Assembly: GCF_021568905.1 (NCBI RefSeq)
Contig: NZ_JAKGSB010000003.1
Coordinates: forward strand, 186,001-250,000
DNA from: Zavarzinia marina
GTDB taxonomy: Bacteria > Pseudomonadota > Alphaproteobacteria > Zavarziniales > Zavarziniaceae
DNA length: 64,000 nt
Direction of reading: 5' to 3'
Shown: piece after piece, positions 37,946 to 47,094 of the stretch
Layout of the letters: each line of letters begins with the position of its first letter
How positions within the stretch are numbered: the stretch's first letter is position 1
The notes under the pieces: generated by a model
Seen by the model: the letters and a program-made list of their open reading frames with translations, nothing else
Told to the model about the DNA's origin: nothing
Database searches by the model: none
Program-made: the position numbers and the translations under genes

Positions 37946-39589
37946 TCAGAGGAGTTGCTTGTAGACCGGGCGCCACATGCGCGAGCGGATGTAGAGTTCC
38001 AGGTCCTCGGGCTCGGGCACGCGGGCCTGGCCTTCCTTGAAGATCTGTTCCGCGACCTTCACCGCGACCTGGACCGAGGCTTCGAGGATGCCCGACAGGG
38101 GCGGATAGATCAGCCCGGCCTCGAGATCGGCGTCGGTCACCTGTTCGGCGACGGCGCGCGCCGCCGTGATGAACATGCCGTCGGTCACCCGGCTCGCCTC
38201 GGTGGCATAGACCGCGAGGCCGATGGCCGGGAAGATGTAGACATTGTTGCCCTGGCCGGGGACCAGGGTCTTGTCGCCGATGCGGACCGGTGGGAATGGG
38301 CTGCCGGAGGCGAAGATGGCCCGCCCTTCGGACCATTTGTAGGCTTCCTCCGCCGTGCATTCGGCGTGGCTGGTCGGATTCGAATAGGGGAAGACGATGG
38401 GGCGCTCGTTGATCCGCGCCATCGCCTCGATCACCTCCTGGGTGAAGGCCTTGGCGACGGCGGAGACGCCGATGATGCCGGTCGGCTTCAGGGCCTCGAC
38501 CGCCTCGACGAAGCTGCGCAGTTGCTCGCCCTTGTGGGCGAAGGGGCGCTGGAAGCTGGCGAGGTCGTTGCGGCTGTCGACCACAAGGCCCTCGATGTCG
38601 AAGAGATGGCAGCGCGCCCGCGCCTCCTCGATCGACAGGCCGGCCTGATGCATCACCTGGGACAGCAGGTTGGCGATGCCGGTGCCGGCCGAACCCGCGC
38701 CGAGGAACAGGAAACGCTGGTCCTTCAGGGATTTCCCGGTGATGCGCAGCGCCGCCAGCACGCCGGCGACCGCGACTCCGGCGGTGCCCTGGATGTCGTC
38801 GTTGAAGCAGGACACGCGATCGCGGTAGCGCTCCAGCAGGGGCACGGCGTTGACGTTGGCGAAATCCTCGAACTGGATGCAGCAGCGCGGGAAGACTTCC
38901 TGCACCGCCATCACGAATTCCTCCAGGAACTCGTCATATTCCTTGCCGCGCACCCGCGCCTGCTTGAGGCCCAGATAGAGCGGATCGCGCAGCAGATCCT
39001 CGTTGTTGGTGCCGACGTCGATCATGACCGGCAGGGTCAGGCGCGGCGGCACGCCGGCGCAGGCGGTATAGAGGTTCAGCTTGCCGATCGGGATGCCCAT
39101 GCCGTTGGTGCCGAGATCGCCGAGGCCGAGGATGCGCTCGCCGTCGGTCACGACGATGAAGCGGATGTCCTCCTCCGGCCAGTGGCGCAGGATCTCGGCG
39201 ATGCGGCCCTTGCGGTTGATGCCGAGATAGATGCCCTTCGGCCGGCGCATGATGTGGCCGTAGGTCTGGCAGGCGGCGCCGACGGTCGGGGTATAGACGA
39301 TGGGCATGAAGCGCACCGGGTCCGACATGATCGTCTTGTAGAACAGCGTGCGGTCGTTGTCGTAGAGCGACTGCAGGAAGATGTAGCGCCCCATGTCGGT
39401 CGACTTCTTGGAGAGCTGGAGCATGACCCGCTTCAGGCGGTTCTCGACATTGTCGATGCCCTCGGGCAGCAGGCCGATCAGGCCGAAGGCCTCGCGCTCT
39501 TCCTCGGTGAAGGCGGTGCCCTTGTTCAGGCGGGGGTTCTGCGTCAGATCCATGCCGTGGGGGATCTCGATGCGCGGTGCCTTGGTCAT
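37946..39589 (-). CDS. maeA: NAD-type malic enzyme
   Basis: Malic enzyme oxidatively decarboxylates L-malate to pyruvate and CO2, linking the citric-acid cycle with gluconeogenesis and C4-acid growth. The 547-residue length and PIVYTPTVGAACQTYG signature match the NAD-dependent SfcA/MaeA class rather than the larger MaeB enzymes fused to phosphotransacetylase. Further conserved parts are GLGDLGTNGMGIPIGK, the metal and substrate block CFNDDIQGTAGVAV, and the dinucleotide fold FLGAGSAGTGIANLL. Cofactor preference (NAD or NADP) is not certain from sequence. Confidence 0.93.
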   Translation of the reverse strand: MTKAPRIEIPHGMDLTQNPRLNKGTAFTEEEREAFGLIGLLPEGIDNVENRLKRVMLQLSKKSTDMGRYIFLQSLYDNDRTLFYKTIMSDPVRFMPIVYTPTVGAACQTYGHIMRRPKGIYLGINRKGRIAEILRHWPEEDIRFIVVTDGERILGLGDLGTNGMGIPIGKLNLYTACAGVPPRLTLPVMIDVGTNNEDLLRDPLYLGLKQARVRGKEYDEFLEEFVMAVQEVFPRCCIQFEDFANVNAVPLLERYRDRVSCFNDDIQGTAGVAVAGVLAALRITGKSLKDQRFLFLGAGSAGTGIANLLSQVMHQAGLSIEEARARCHLFDIEGLVVDSRNDLASFQRPFAHKGEQLRSFVEAVEALKPTGIIGVSAVAKAFTQEVIEAMARINERPIVFPYSNPTSHAECTAEEAYKWSEGRAIFASGSPFPPVRIGDKTLVPGQGNNVYIFPAIGLAVYATEASRVTDGMFITAARAVAEQVTDADLEAGLIYPPLSGILEASVQVAVKVAEQIFKEGQARVPEPEDLELYIRSRMWRPVYKQLL

Positions 39590-39795
39590 TGCCCGTTTCT
39601 CTCGCTTTGCCGAACGTTTCCACCGGCCGTGGCCGCGGCCCGAAGTCTAGCGTCTTTTCGCGACGCTTTTCCGTACTTCGTCGGCCGGACCCGGCGCGCC
39701 GGCGGGCCCCCTCGCGCGGCGTTTCGCGGCCAGAGGTAGAGGGGGCGGCTGCACCATGCAACAGCGCATCTGGGGGGAGGGCGGCATCGTCATGC

Positions 39796-39830
39796 AAAAA
39801 CGAATACGGGCCCGATTTAAGGGCCCGTAT
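39796..39830 (-). terminator. Rho-independent terminator of ppa
   Basis: On the minus strand a 10-base-pair stem, ATACGGGCCC and GGGCCCGTAT (39804-39813 with 39821-39830), encloses a 7-base loop and is followed by TCGTTTTTGC. It lies 38 bases beyond the ppa stop codon. The stem and T-run make this a convincing terminator. Confidence 0.88.
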
Positions 39831-39867
39831 CCATGCGAAATCGCGCTGAAAGGTAAACGGCGCGGCT

Positions 39868-40392
39868 TTATTTCGCCCGTTCGATCGCTTCCAGGATCAG
39901 TTTCTTCGAGTCCTCGGGCCCGACCCATTTCACGATGGTCACCCATTTGCCCTTCTCCAGGTCCTTGTAGTGCTGGAAGAAGTGGGCGATCTGCTCGCAC
40001 AGGATCGAGGGCAGATCCTCATAGGACTTCACGTCCTTGTAGAAGGGATGCAGCTTGTCGACCGGCACGGCGATGATCTTCTCGTCCTCGCCGCTCTCGT
40101 CCTCCATGAGGAGGGCGCCGATCGGGCGCGCCCGGATGATCGAGGCGGCGGCGACCGGCGACTGGCCGATCACGATCACGTCCGCCGGATCGCCGTCGCC
40201 CGACTTGGTGTGCGGGATGAAGCCGTAGTTGCCCGGGTAGTACATGGCCGTGTGCAGGAAGCGGTCGACGAAGAGCGCGCCCGATTCCTTGTCCAGCTCG
40301 TATTTGACCGGCACGCCGCCCTGCGGGATCTCGATGACGACATTGATGTCCTCGGGCGGGTTCTTGCCGATCGCAACCTTGCTGATGTCCAT
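39868..40392 (-). CDS. ppa: Inorganic pyrophosphatase
   Basis: Family I soluble pyrophosphatase hydrolyses PPi, driving nucleotide and polymer synthesis forward. The 174-residue length is typical. Metal- and substrate-binding signatures are visible: PVKYELDKESGALFVDR, GNYGFIPHT, GDGDPADVIV and IAVPVDKLHPFY. It stands alone between the malic enzyme gene and the EamA permease and ends in a strong terminator. Confidence 0.97.
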   Translation of the reverse strand: MDISKVAIGKNPPEDINVVIEIPQGGVPVKYELDKESGALFVDRFLHTAMYYPGNYGFIPHTKSGDGDPADVIVIGQSPVAAASIIRARPIGALLMEDESGEDEKIIAVPVDKLHPFYKDVKSYEDLPSILCEQIAHFFQHYKDLEKGKWVTIVKWVGPEDSKKLILEAIERAK

Positions 40393-40456
40393 TCTGGTCC
40401 CCCGGATAGAGAATCTGCGAAATCGGCGCGGACCATAGCGCCCTTGGCCACGGAAA

Positions 40457-41362
40457 TCACCTAGCCAATAGCAGTATCAGCACGCTTGCGACGATCAGCC
40501 CGACGCCGGCGTAGTCTCGCGGGCTGGGTCTCTCGTGGAACACCAGCACGGTCATGGCGATGGTGAAGACGATCTCGATCTGGGCCAGCGCCCGGACATG
40601 GGCCACAGGCTCCAGGGTCATCGCCAGGAACCAGCCGAAGGACCCGACCACCGACATGATGCCGACGGTGGCCGCCGGGCGCCGCGCCCGGCCCAGCGCG
40701 CCGGCGAGCGCCTTCCGGTCGGCCAGGACCAGCCAGGTCCCCATGACCAGGGTCTGGAACGCCGTGGTCGCCGCCAGGGTGGTCGCGGCGCGGATCAGCG
40801 CGTCGCCCTCGGGCAGGGCCAGGGCGGCGGAGCGCACGCCGACGCTCGACAGGGCGAAGAAGAAGCCGGAGGCGAGACCATAGACGGTCGCCGGCGCGCG
40901 AAAGGCCACGGCCAGGCTGGCCAGCCCGTCGCCGCGCCGCGTGGTCAGCAGGACGAGACCGGCGAAGCCGACGGCGATGGCCAGCCAGCCGCCGCCGCTC
41001 AAGCCTTCGCCCAGCACGATCAGGGAGAGCAGGGCGGCCTGGATCGTCTCGGTCTTCGAGAACACGGTGGCGACGGTGAAATTGCGCAGCGTGAAGGCGT
41101 GGATCAGGCAGCCGGTGGCGATGATCTGCGCCAGGCTGCCCAATATGCCGTAGAGGGCGAAACCGGTGCCCGGCAGCGGGATCGACCGGCCCGACAGGCC
41201 GAGTGCCAGCAGGAGCGCGGCGGCCAGCGGCGCGCCATAGAAATAGCGCGCGAAATGGGCGCCGTTCTGCCCGATCACGCCCGTCAGATGCTTCTGCTGG
41301 GCGGTGCGCAGGGTCTGCAGCCCGGCCGCCGCCAGGGTCACCGGAACCCATAAGCCGATCAT
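40457..41362 (-). CDS. EamA/DMT-family permease
   Basis: The 301-residue protein has about ten hydrophobic segments arranged as two repeats, typical of drug/metabolite transporters of the EamA type. Conserved bits include FSKTETIQAALLSLIVLGEGL at the end of the first repeat and a similar IEIVFTIAMTVLVFHERPS in the second. The substrate is unknown; amino acids, polyamines or similar metabolites are possible. The ATG at 41362 was preferred because AAGGAG then lies at a normal distance. A LysR-type gene is divergent across about 100 bases and may regulate it. Confidence 0.87.
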   Translation of the reverse strand: MIGLWVPVTLAAAGLQTLRTAQQKHLTGVIGQNGAHFARYFYGAPLAAALLLALGLSGRSIPLPGTGFALYGILGSLAQIIATGCLIHAFTLRNFTVATVFSKTETIQAALLSLIVLGEGLSGGGWLAIAVGFAGLVLLTTRRGDGLASLAVAFRAPATVYGLASGFFFALSSVGVRSAALALPEGDALIRAATTLAATTAFQTLVMGTWLVLADRKALAGALGRARRPAATVGIMSVVGSFGWFLAMTLEPVAHVRALAQIEIVFTIAMTVLVFHERPSPRDYAGVGLIVASVLILLLAR

Positions 41363-41459
41363 CATGATCTCCTTCGCTGATGATCGGTTTTCCCTTGATA
41401 TCGTACCGCCGTCCATTCGCGACTTGTGACATGGGCATAAGAAATTCTAAAGTTTCGCC
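41363..41459. promoter_or_regulatory. Divergent promoter region of the permease and LysR genes
   Basis: The 97 bases between the two divergent starts must contain both promoters. An AT-rich patch (CATAAGAAATTCTAAAG) close to the LysR ATG has partial dyad symmetry of the kind LysR regulators bind, but it does not give a clean T-N11-A site. No operator is called with confidence. Confidence 0.35.
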
Positions 41460-42344
41460 ATGAACCGGCGCCTGCCTTCCCTGAACGCCATGCGCGCCGC
41501 CGAGGCGGTGTTCCGCCTGGGCGGCGTGGCGGCCGCCGCGCGCGATCTCAACGTCTCCCAGCCGGCGGTGAGCCAGCAGCTGCGCCTGCTCGAGGCCGAT
41601 CTCGGCACCGCGCTGTTCCGGCGCGACAAGGGCCGCCTGACCCCGACCGCGACCGGCGCCCTGCTGCTGCCGCGCCTGACCGATGCCTTCGGCCTGATCG
41701 CCGAAGCGGTGGCCCGGGTCGACGATGCCGGCGGCGACAGCCTGACCGTCGCCGTGCTGCCGACCTTCGCCATGCGCTGGCTGATCCCGCGCCTCGGCGA
41801 TTTCGAGGCCCGCCACCCGGCCATGGACCTGCGCCTCGCGACCGCCAGCGCCCCCCTCGACAAGCTGCGCGACGGCACCGCCGATCTCGGCATCCTGCTG
41901 GGCCGGTCGGCCGGGGACTGGCCGGGGCTCGAAGCGCGGCTTCTGATGCCGGACGACATGTTCCCGGTCGCCGCCCCCGCCGTCGCCGCCGCCCTGCACC
42001 GGCCGGCGGATCTGGCCGGCGTGCCGCGCCTCGCGGTCGAGGCGCCGGTGCGCGCCGGGGATTGGGCACGCTGGCTCGACGCCGCAGGTGTCGCCGATTT
42101 GGCGCCCGTGTCGCTGCGGCTGTTCGATTCCTCGGCCCAGGCGCTGTCGGCGGCAGTCGCCGGGCTCGGTGTGGCGCTCGGCCACCGGTCCTTCGTCGGC
42201 GACGATCTGGCGGCGGGGCGCCTGGTGCAGCCCTTCGCGCTGACCGTGCCGGCGCCCGAAACCTATTGGCTGGCCTGGCGCCCCGGCCGCGACCGGACCG
42301 GGGCCGCCCGCATGTTCACGTCCTGGCTGGCCGAAATCTGTTGA
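41460..42344 (+). CDS. LysR-type transcriptional regulator
   Basis: The 294-residue protein opens with MNRRLPSLNAMRAAEAVFR and has a winged helix-turn-helix at about residues 20-45 (VAAAARDLNVSQPAVSQQL). The C-terminal two-lobed effector-binding domain includes LPTFAMRWLIPRLGDFEARHP, which resembles GcvA-like LysR regulators. The effector is unknown. It is divergent from the EamA permease and 13 bases upstream of the flavin-reductase-like gene, so either may be its target. Confidence 0.93.
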   Translation: MNRRLPSLNAMRAAEAVFRLGGVAAAARDLNVSQPAVSQQLRLLEADLGTALFRRDKGRLTPTATGALLLPRLTDAFGLIAEAVARVDDAGGDSLTVAVLPTFAMRWLIPRLGDFEARHPAMDLRLATASAPLDKLRDGTADLGILLGRSAGDWPGLEARLLMPDDMFPVAAPAVAAALHRPADLAGVPRLAVEAPVRAGDWARWLDAAGVADLAPVSLRLFDSSAQALSAAVAGLGVALGHRSFVGDDLAAGRLVQPFALTVPAPETYWLAWRPGRDRTGAARMFTSWLAEIC

Positions 42345-42357
42345 GGGGGAAGGCGAC

Positions 42358-42888
42358 ATGAGGGTTCTGCCACTGGCCGACGTCTATCGCCTGCTGGAGC
42401 CCGGGCCTGTAACGCTGCTGATCACGGCCGACGAAGGCCGGGCCAACGTCATGGCCATGTCCTGGCACATGATGCTGGAATTCGAGCCGCCGGGCATCGC
42501 CTGCATCGTCTCCGCCAACGGCCACAGCTTCGCGGCGTTGGAGCGGACCGGCGAATGCGTGATCGCGGTGCCGCCGGCGACCATGGCGGACCGGGTGGTC
42601 GGGATCGGCAATTGCTCCGGCCGGTCGGTGGACAAGTTCGATCGCTTCGACCTGCGCCGCCGCAAGGCCGATCTGGTGGCGCCGCCGCTGCTGCCCGAAT
42701 GTATCGCCAATATCGAATGCCGGGTGACCGACCGGAAGATGATCCGCGCCTACAACATGTTCATCCTGGAGGCGGTGAAGGCCTGGCACGATCCGGCCAA
42801 GGCCGGGGCGGCGACGATGCACCATCGGGGATGGGGCGAATTCGCCTTCGACGGCGAGATCGTCCGCATCCCCTCCAACATGCGCTGA
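42358..42888 (+). CDS. Flavin reductase-like FMN-binding protein
   Basis: The 176-residue protein fits the flavin reductase-like, FMN-binding split-barrel family. Visible features are GPVTLLITADEGRANVMAMS, the flavin-site stretch CIVSANGHSFAALERTGECV, and the central FDRFDLRRRKADLVAPPL. Such proteins bind FMN and often reduce it for a partner enzyme, but no partner oxygenase is adjacent. The start has a GGGGGAAGGCGAC ribosome-binding region. It follows the LysR gene by 13 bases and is probably co-transcribed with it. Confidence 0.87.
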   Translation: MRVLPLADVYRLLEPGPVTLLITADEGRANVMAMSWHMMLEFEPPGIACIVSANGHSFAALERTGECVIAVPPATMADRVVGIGNCSGRSVDKFDRFDLRRRKADLVAPPLLPECIANIECRVTDRKMIRAYNMFILEAVKAWHDPAKAGAATMHHRGWGEFAFDGEIVRIPSNMR

Positions 42889-42898
42889 GCGGGGGCGC

Positions 42899-43378
42899 TC
42901 AGCCCGCGGCGGGGGCCGCCTGCCCCGCCGCGCGTGCCGCGATCCATCGTTCCAGTTCGGCGACGTGGCCCGCCTCTTCCTCGGCGAATTCACGGGCGAA
43001 GGCGATGATCTCGGGATCGCTGGCCGAAGCGAGGACGGCGGCGTAATAGCCGTGGCCCGCCGTCTCGGCCGCAAGCGCGGTCCGCAACGCCTCGTCGACG
43101 CCGATCAGCGGATCGACGGCCCAGATCGCCGCCGATTCCGGGCTCTCGGCATCGGGCCAGACGAAATCGCCGGGCGCGAGTTCGGGGATCGTGCGAAAGC
43201 CCGCCCGCTCTCGCGCGTCGGCGAGATGGAGGCGCGAGTAATCCGCCAGTTGGCGAAACAGTTTCCCCACGGCGTGATTGCCGCTGGAGACCATGGCGTC
43301 GGCCAGGAGGCCGAAACGCTCCGCCGCCTCGCGCTCCAACTGGATGGCGTGGGCCAGAAATTCCTCGACGGTCTGCAT
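42899..43378 (-). CDS. Ferritin-like (rubrerythrin-related) protein
   Basis: The 159-residue protein is an all-helical ferritin-like domain. Candidate di-iron ligands are Glu residues 15-20 (LEREAAER), His51 (RLHL), Glu105 (AAETAGHGYY) and the EEEAGH block at 133-138. The fourth helix motif ExxxH fits rubrerythrin-type proteins, but no rubredoxin domain is attached. It is paralogous to the C-terminal half of the next gene upstream (FRQLAxxSRLHL, DxVWPD and DPEIxxxAR are shared). The genes are separated by 10 bases and are probably co-transcribed. A role in peroxide or iron handling is inferred. Confidence 0.85.
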   Translation of the reverse strand: MQTVEEFLAHAIQLEREAAERFGLLADAMVSSGNHAVGKLFRQLADYSRLHLADARERAGFRTIPELAPGDFVWPDAESPESAAIWAVDPLIGVDEALRTALAAETAGHGYYAAVLASASDPEIIAFAREFAEEEAGHVAELERWIAARAAGQAAPAAG

Positions 43379-43388
43379 GGCGGCGCCT

Positions 43389-44306
43389 TCAGGCCACCGG
43401 CTCGGCGTGGGGATGGGCGATCGCCCATTCCTCGCGCGTGATCCAGGCTTCCAGGATCTTCACGTGTTCCGCCTCTTCCTTGACGAAGAGCCGGGCCATG
43501 CGGGCGATCTCCGGATCCTTCGCCTTCGCCTTGACCGACAGATAGAATTCATAGCCCCGCGTCTCGCCCTGGAGCGCCGCCTTCAGCGCGTCGAGCCGGG
43601 TCAGCGCCGGATCGCCCGCCATCAGCGAAGTCCGCTCCGGCGTCGCATGGTCGGGCCAGACGTAGTCGGGCGGCACTTCGAGGTCGTCGGCGATCTCGCC
43701 GGCCCGGGCCTTGGCCTCGCCAAGGTGCAGGCGCGAGAAGGCGGCGAGCTGGCGGAACAGGCGCGCCACTTCGCCGTTGCCGCATTCCTCCATCTTTTCC
43801 GCGAGGCCGTCGAAATGGATGGCGGCGTCCTGCTCGACCTTGACGGCATAGCCGAGGAAGGTCTCGACCGAGCCAATCTCTATTCCGCCCTTGAAGTGCT
43901 TGGCGGCGGGTGTGATGTGGGGCGCCTGCGCCGGCAGCGTCTCGTCGCCCTCGAATTTCACCAGGATGTTCTCGTTGCGGACGAAATATTGGCAGGCCAG
44001 GCGAAAGCGCGGCGGCATGTCGTTCACTTCCGCCTCGAACAGCTCTTCCTTGGTGATCCTGCCGAGCTGCTTCAGGGCTTCCTTTTCCTTCTCGGTCAGG
44101 GCGATGCCGTATTTGCTGTATTTGGTCGGCGCCTCGAGGTGGCTGACCTCGATCAGGCACGAGCCGCATTCGCCGTCCTGACAGTCGAAGGGAATGGGGA
44201 TCCTGTGCTGCTTGGCGACGCCGAGAACGGTCGCGCGGTCGCCGGCGACGGCATAGACGGTGACGTCCCGGCTCATGCGCGGCGACGAGAATGTGATGTT
44301 GGCCAT
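43389..44306 (-). CDS. [2Fe-2S] ferredoxin-ferritin-like fusion protein
   Basis: The 305-residue protein joins two domains. Residues 1-125 are a plant-type [2Fe-2S] ferredoxin, with Cys42, Cys47 and Cys50 in DCQDGECGSC and a fourth ligand at Cys105 (RLACQYFV). Residues 145-295 are a ferritin-like domain, with candidate iron ligands around Glu159, His194, Glu248 and KEEAEH at 276-281. This layout suggests that the ferredoxin feeds electrons to the di-iron site, much as rubredoxin does in rubrerythrin (inference). The ATG at 44306 has AGGAG upstream; the longer frame to 44549 is rejected. It is immediately upstream of its stand-alone paralogue. Confidence 0.88.
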   Translation of the reverse strand: MANITFSSPRMSRDVTVYAVAGDRATVLGVAKQHRIPIPFDCQDGECGSCLIEVSHLEAPTKYSKYGIALTEKEKEALKQLGRITKEELFEAEVNDMPPRFRLACQYFVRNENILVKFEGDETLPAQAPHITPAAKHFKGGIEIGSVETFLGYAVKVEQDAAIHFDGLAEKMEECGNGEVARLFRQLAAFSRLHLGEAKARAGEIADDLEVPPDYVWPDHATPERTSLMAGDPALTRLDALKAALQGETRGYEFYLSVKAKAKDPEIARMARLFVKEEAEHVKILEAWITREEWAIAHPHAEPVA

Positions 44307-44532
44307 GAGAATGCTCCTGTGACCTGAAGTTCGCTTTCCTCGGCCCCCGGGCAGCAAGAGCCGTACCAATGGCGGAATGGCGGAGATCGGCGCTTTCCGG
44401 CCCGACACGAGAGGCGCGCTTCCGACCCCCCTGTCGGCTTTCGGACAGCGGTGTCGCGGTATCGCGGCGGCGGCGGCCGCGTTTTTCGGACCATTGAGGG
44501 TGGCGCCCGTCCCCCCATCCGTTCGGGTGGTG

Positions 44533-44565
44533 TTGACGTCGGGTCGCACAGCACTTAAGTGCTGT
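44533..44565 (+). promoter_or_regulatory. Promoter of the acyl-CoA ligase with palindromic operator
   Basis: TTGACG at 44533-44538 is a good -35 element. The 18-base perfect palindrome ACAGCACTTAAGTGCTGT fills 44548-44565, where the -10 element should be. A regulator bound there would block RNA polymerase. The ligase ATG is 37 bases downstream. The upstream part of this 296-base gap, back to 44307, shows nothing else definite. Confidence 0.6.
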
Positions 44566-44602
44566 TGGTTATCCAGCCCAGGGCAATAATAAGGGGGAGA
44601 GC

Positions 44603-46243
<1,641 letters not shown>

Positions 46244-46253
46244 GACCCTCGGT

Positions 46254-46278
46254 ACCGCCCCGGTCTTTCCGGGGCGGT
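46254..46278. terminator. Hairpin between convergent genes
   Basis: ACCGCCCCGG at 46254-46263 pairs with CCGGGGCGGT at 46269-46278 around TCTTT. It lies between the acyl-CoA ligase stop and the convergent small gene's stop at 46280. No T-run flanks it, so it is a moderate candidate for a shared terminator. Confidence 0.45.
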
Positions 46279-46279
46279 G

Positions 46280-46570
46280 TCAGAGCAATTCCTCGACCGC
46301 GATCCCGCGCGGCGCCGCATCCGCCTCGGCGTTCAGCAATTGCTGCAGCTTGGCGGCGACCACGGTCGCGGGGGCACCGGATTCGCGCAATGTGCGGGCC
46401 AGCCGGGCGAAATGCGTTTCATGGATCCGGGGCACGGGCACATCGGCCGGAACCGCCGCCTCGAACCAGACCGCCAGATGGGGCGGCAGGTAGAAGCGGC
46501 CCGTCCGCTCGTCATAGCGAACACCCATCTCGCGATAGGCGACACGGTCGCCGCGCCTGCTGCTGCCCAT
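46280..46570 (-). CDS. Small hypothetical protein
   Basis: I do not recognise a family. The 96-residue protein is charged, with no signal peptide or membrane segment. The middle part RYDERTGRFYLPPHLAVWFE suggests a small folded domain, and the C-terminal half looks helical. The ATG at 46570 is preferred over the GTG two codons upstream because GAGGAG lies at a good distance. It lies about 110 bases downstream of a HTH regulator on the same strand, but there is no clear toxin motif, so a toxin-antitoxin reading is not supported. Confidence 0.6.
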   Translation of the reverse strand: MGSSRRGDRVAYREMGVRYDERTGRFYLPPHLAVWFEAAVPADVPVPRIHETHFARLARTLRESGAPATVVAAKLQQLLNAEADAAPRGIAVEELL

Positions 46571-46684
46571 ACGCACTCTCCTCGTTCACGCCATCAGTCT
46601 ACGGGATATGGCACCAGGATGACGCTGTTGCAGTGCAGCATGAAATTCTCGCGATGTCATCCCTCTCCCTTGGGGGGAGCGTGA

Positions 46685-46993
46685 TCAGACGAGATCGTCG
46701 ATCGTGATGCCGAGGGCATCGGCGATCGCCTTCATGGCGCGGACGGAACCGTCGCGCTTTCCGCCCTCGATCTGGCTGACATGGGCCTGGGACAGGCCCG
46801 CCGCTTCCGCGAGCGCGCGGGCGGCCATGCCACGATGCTCGCGCCAGACCTTGACCGGGTTCTCGCCCCCGATCAGGCGCGCGACCATGGCGGCGGGCAC
46901 CAATTCTTCCTCCCCGGCGGCGAGACGCTCACGGAAGCGGGCGACGGCGGCGATGTCTTCTGCGTCCATGTGGCGTTTCGCGTCTGCGGCCAT
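46685..46993 (-). CDS. XRE-family helix-turn-helix regulator
   Basis: The 102-residue protein ends in a clear Cro/C1-type helix-turn-helix, around residues 58-85 (ALAEAAGLSQAHVSQIEGGK). The preceding part contains NPVKVWREHRGMAARALAE. This arrangement is common in antitoxin-type regulators that pair with RelE-like toxins. No toxin-like gene lies next to it on the upstream side, so it may be an orphan. No strong ribosome-binding site precedes the ATG at 46993; a start at 46969 is possible. Confidence 0.82.
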   Translation of the reverse strand: MAADAKRHMDAEDIAAVARFRERLAAGEEELVPAAMVARLIGGENPVKVWREHRGMAARALAEAAGLSQAHVSQIEGGKRDGSVRAMKAIADALGITIDDLV

Positions 46994-47094
46994 GTCCGTG
47001 GGAACTTGGCCGAACTTCGGAGCCCTGAATATTGGGGATCTCGTCGCCCAATGTCATCCCGTCGTTTGACGCTGCCGGGCAAAAGGGCTAGTGG

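Noticed and set aside
46280-46993. Classical type II toxin-antitoxin pair
   Set aside because: The gap of about 110 bases, the missing overlap and the lack of any toxin motif do not support a standard pair; kept only as a low-interest observation.
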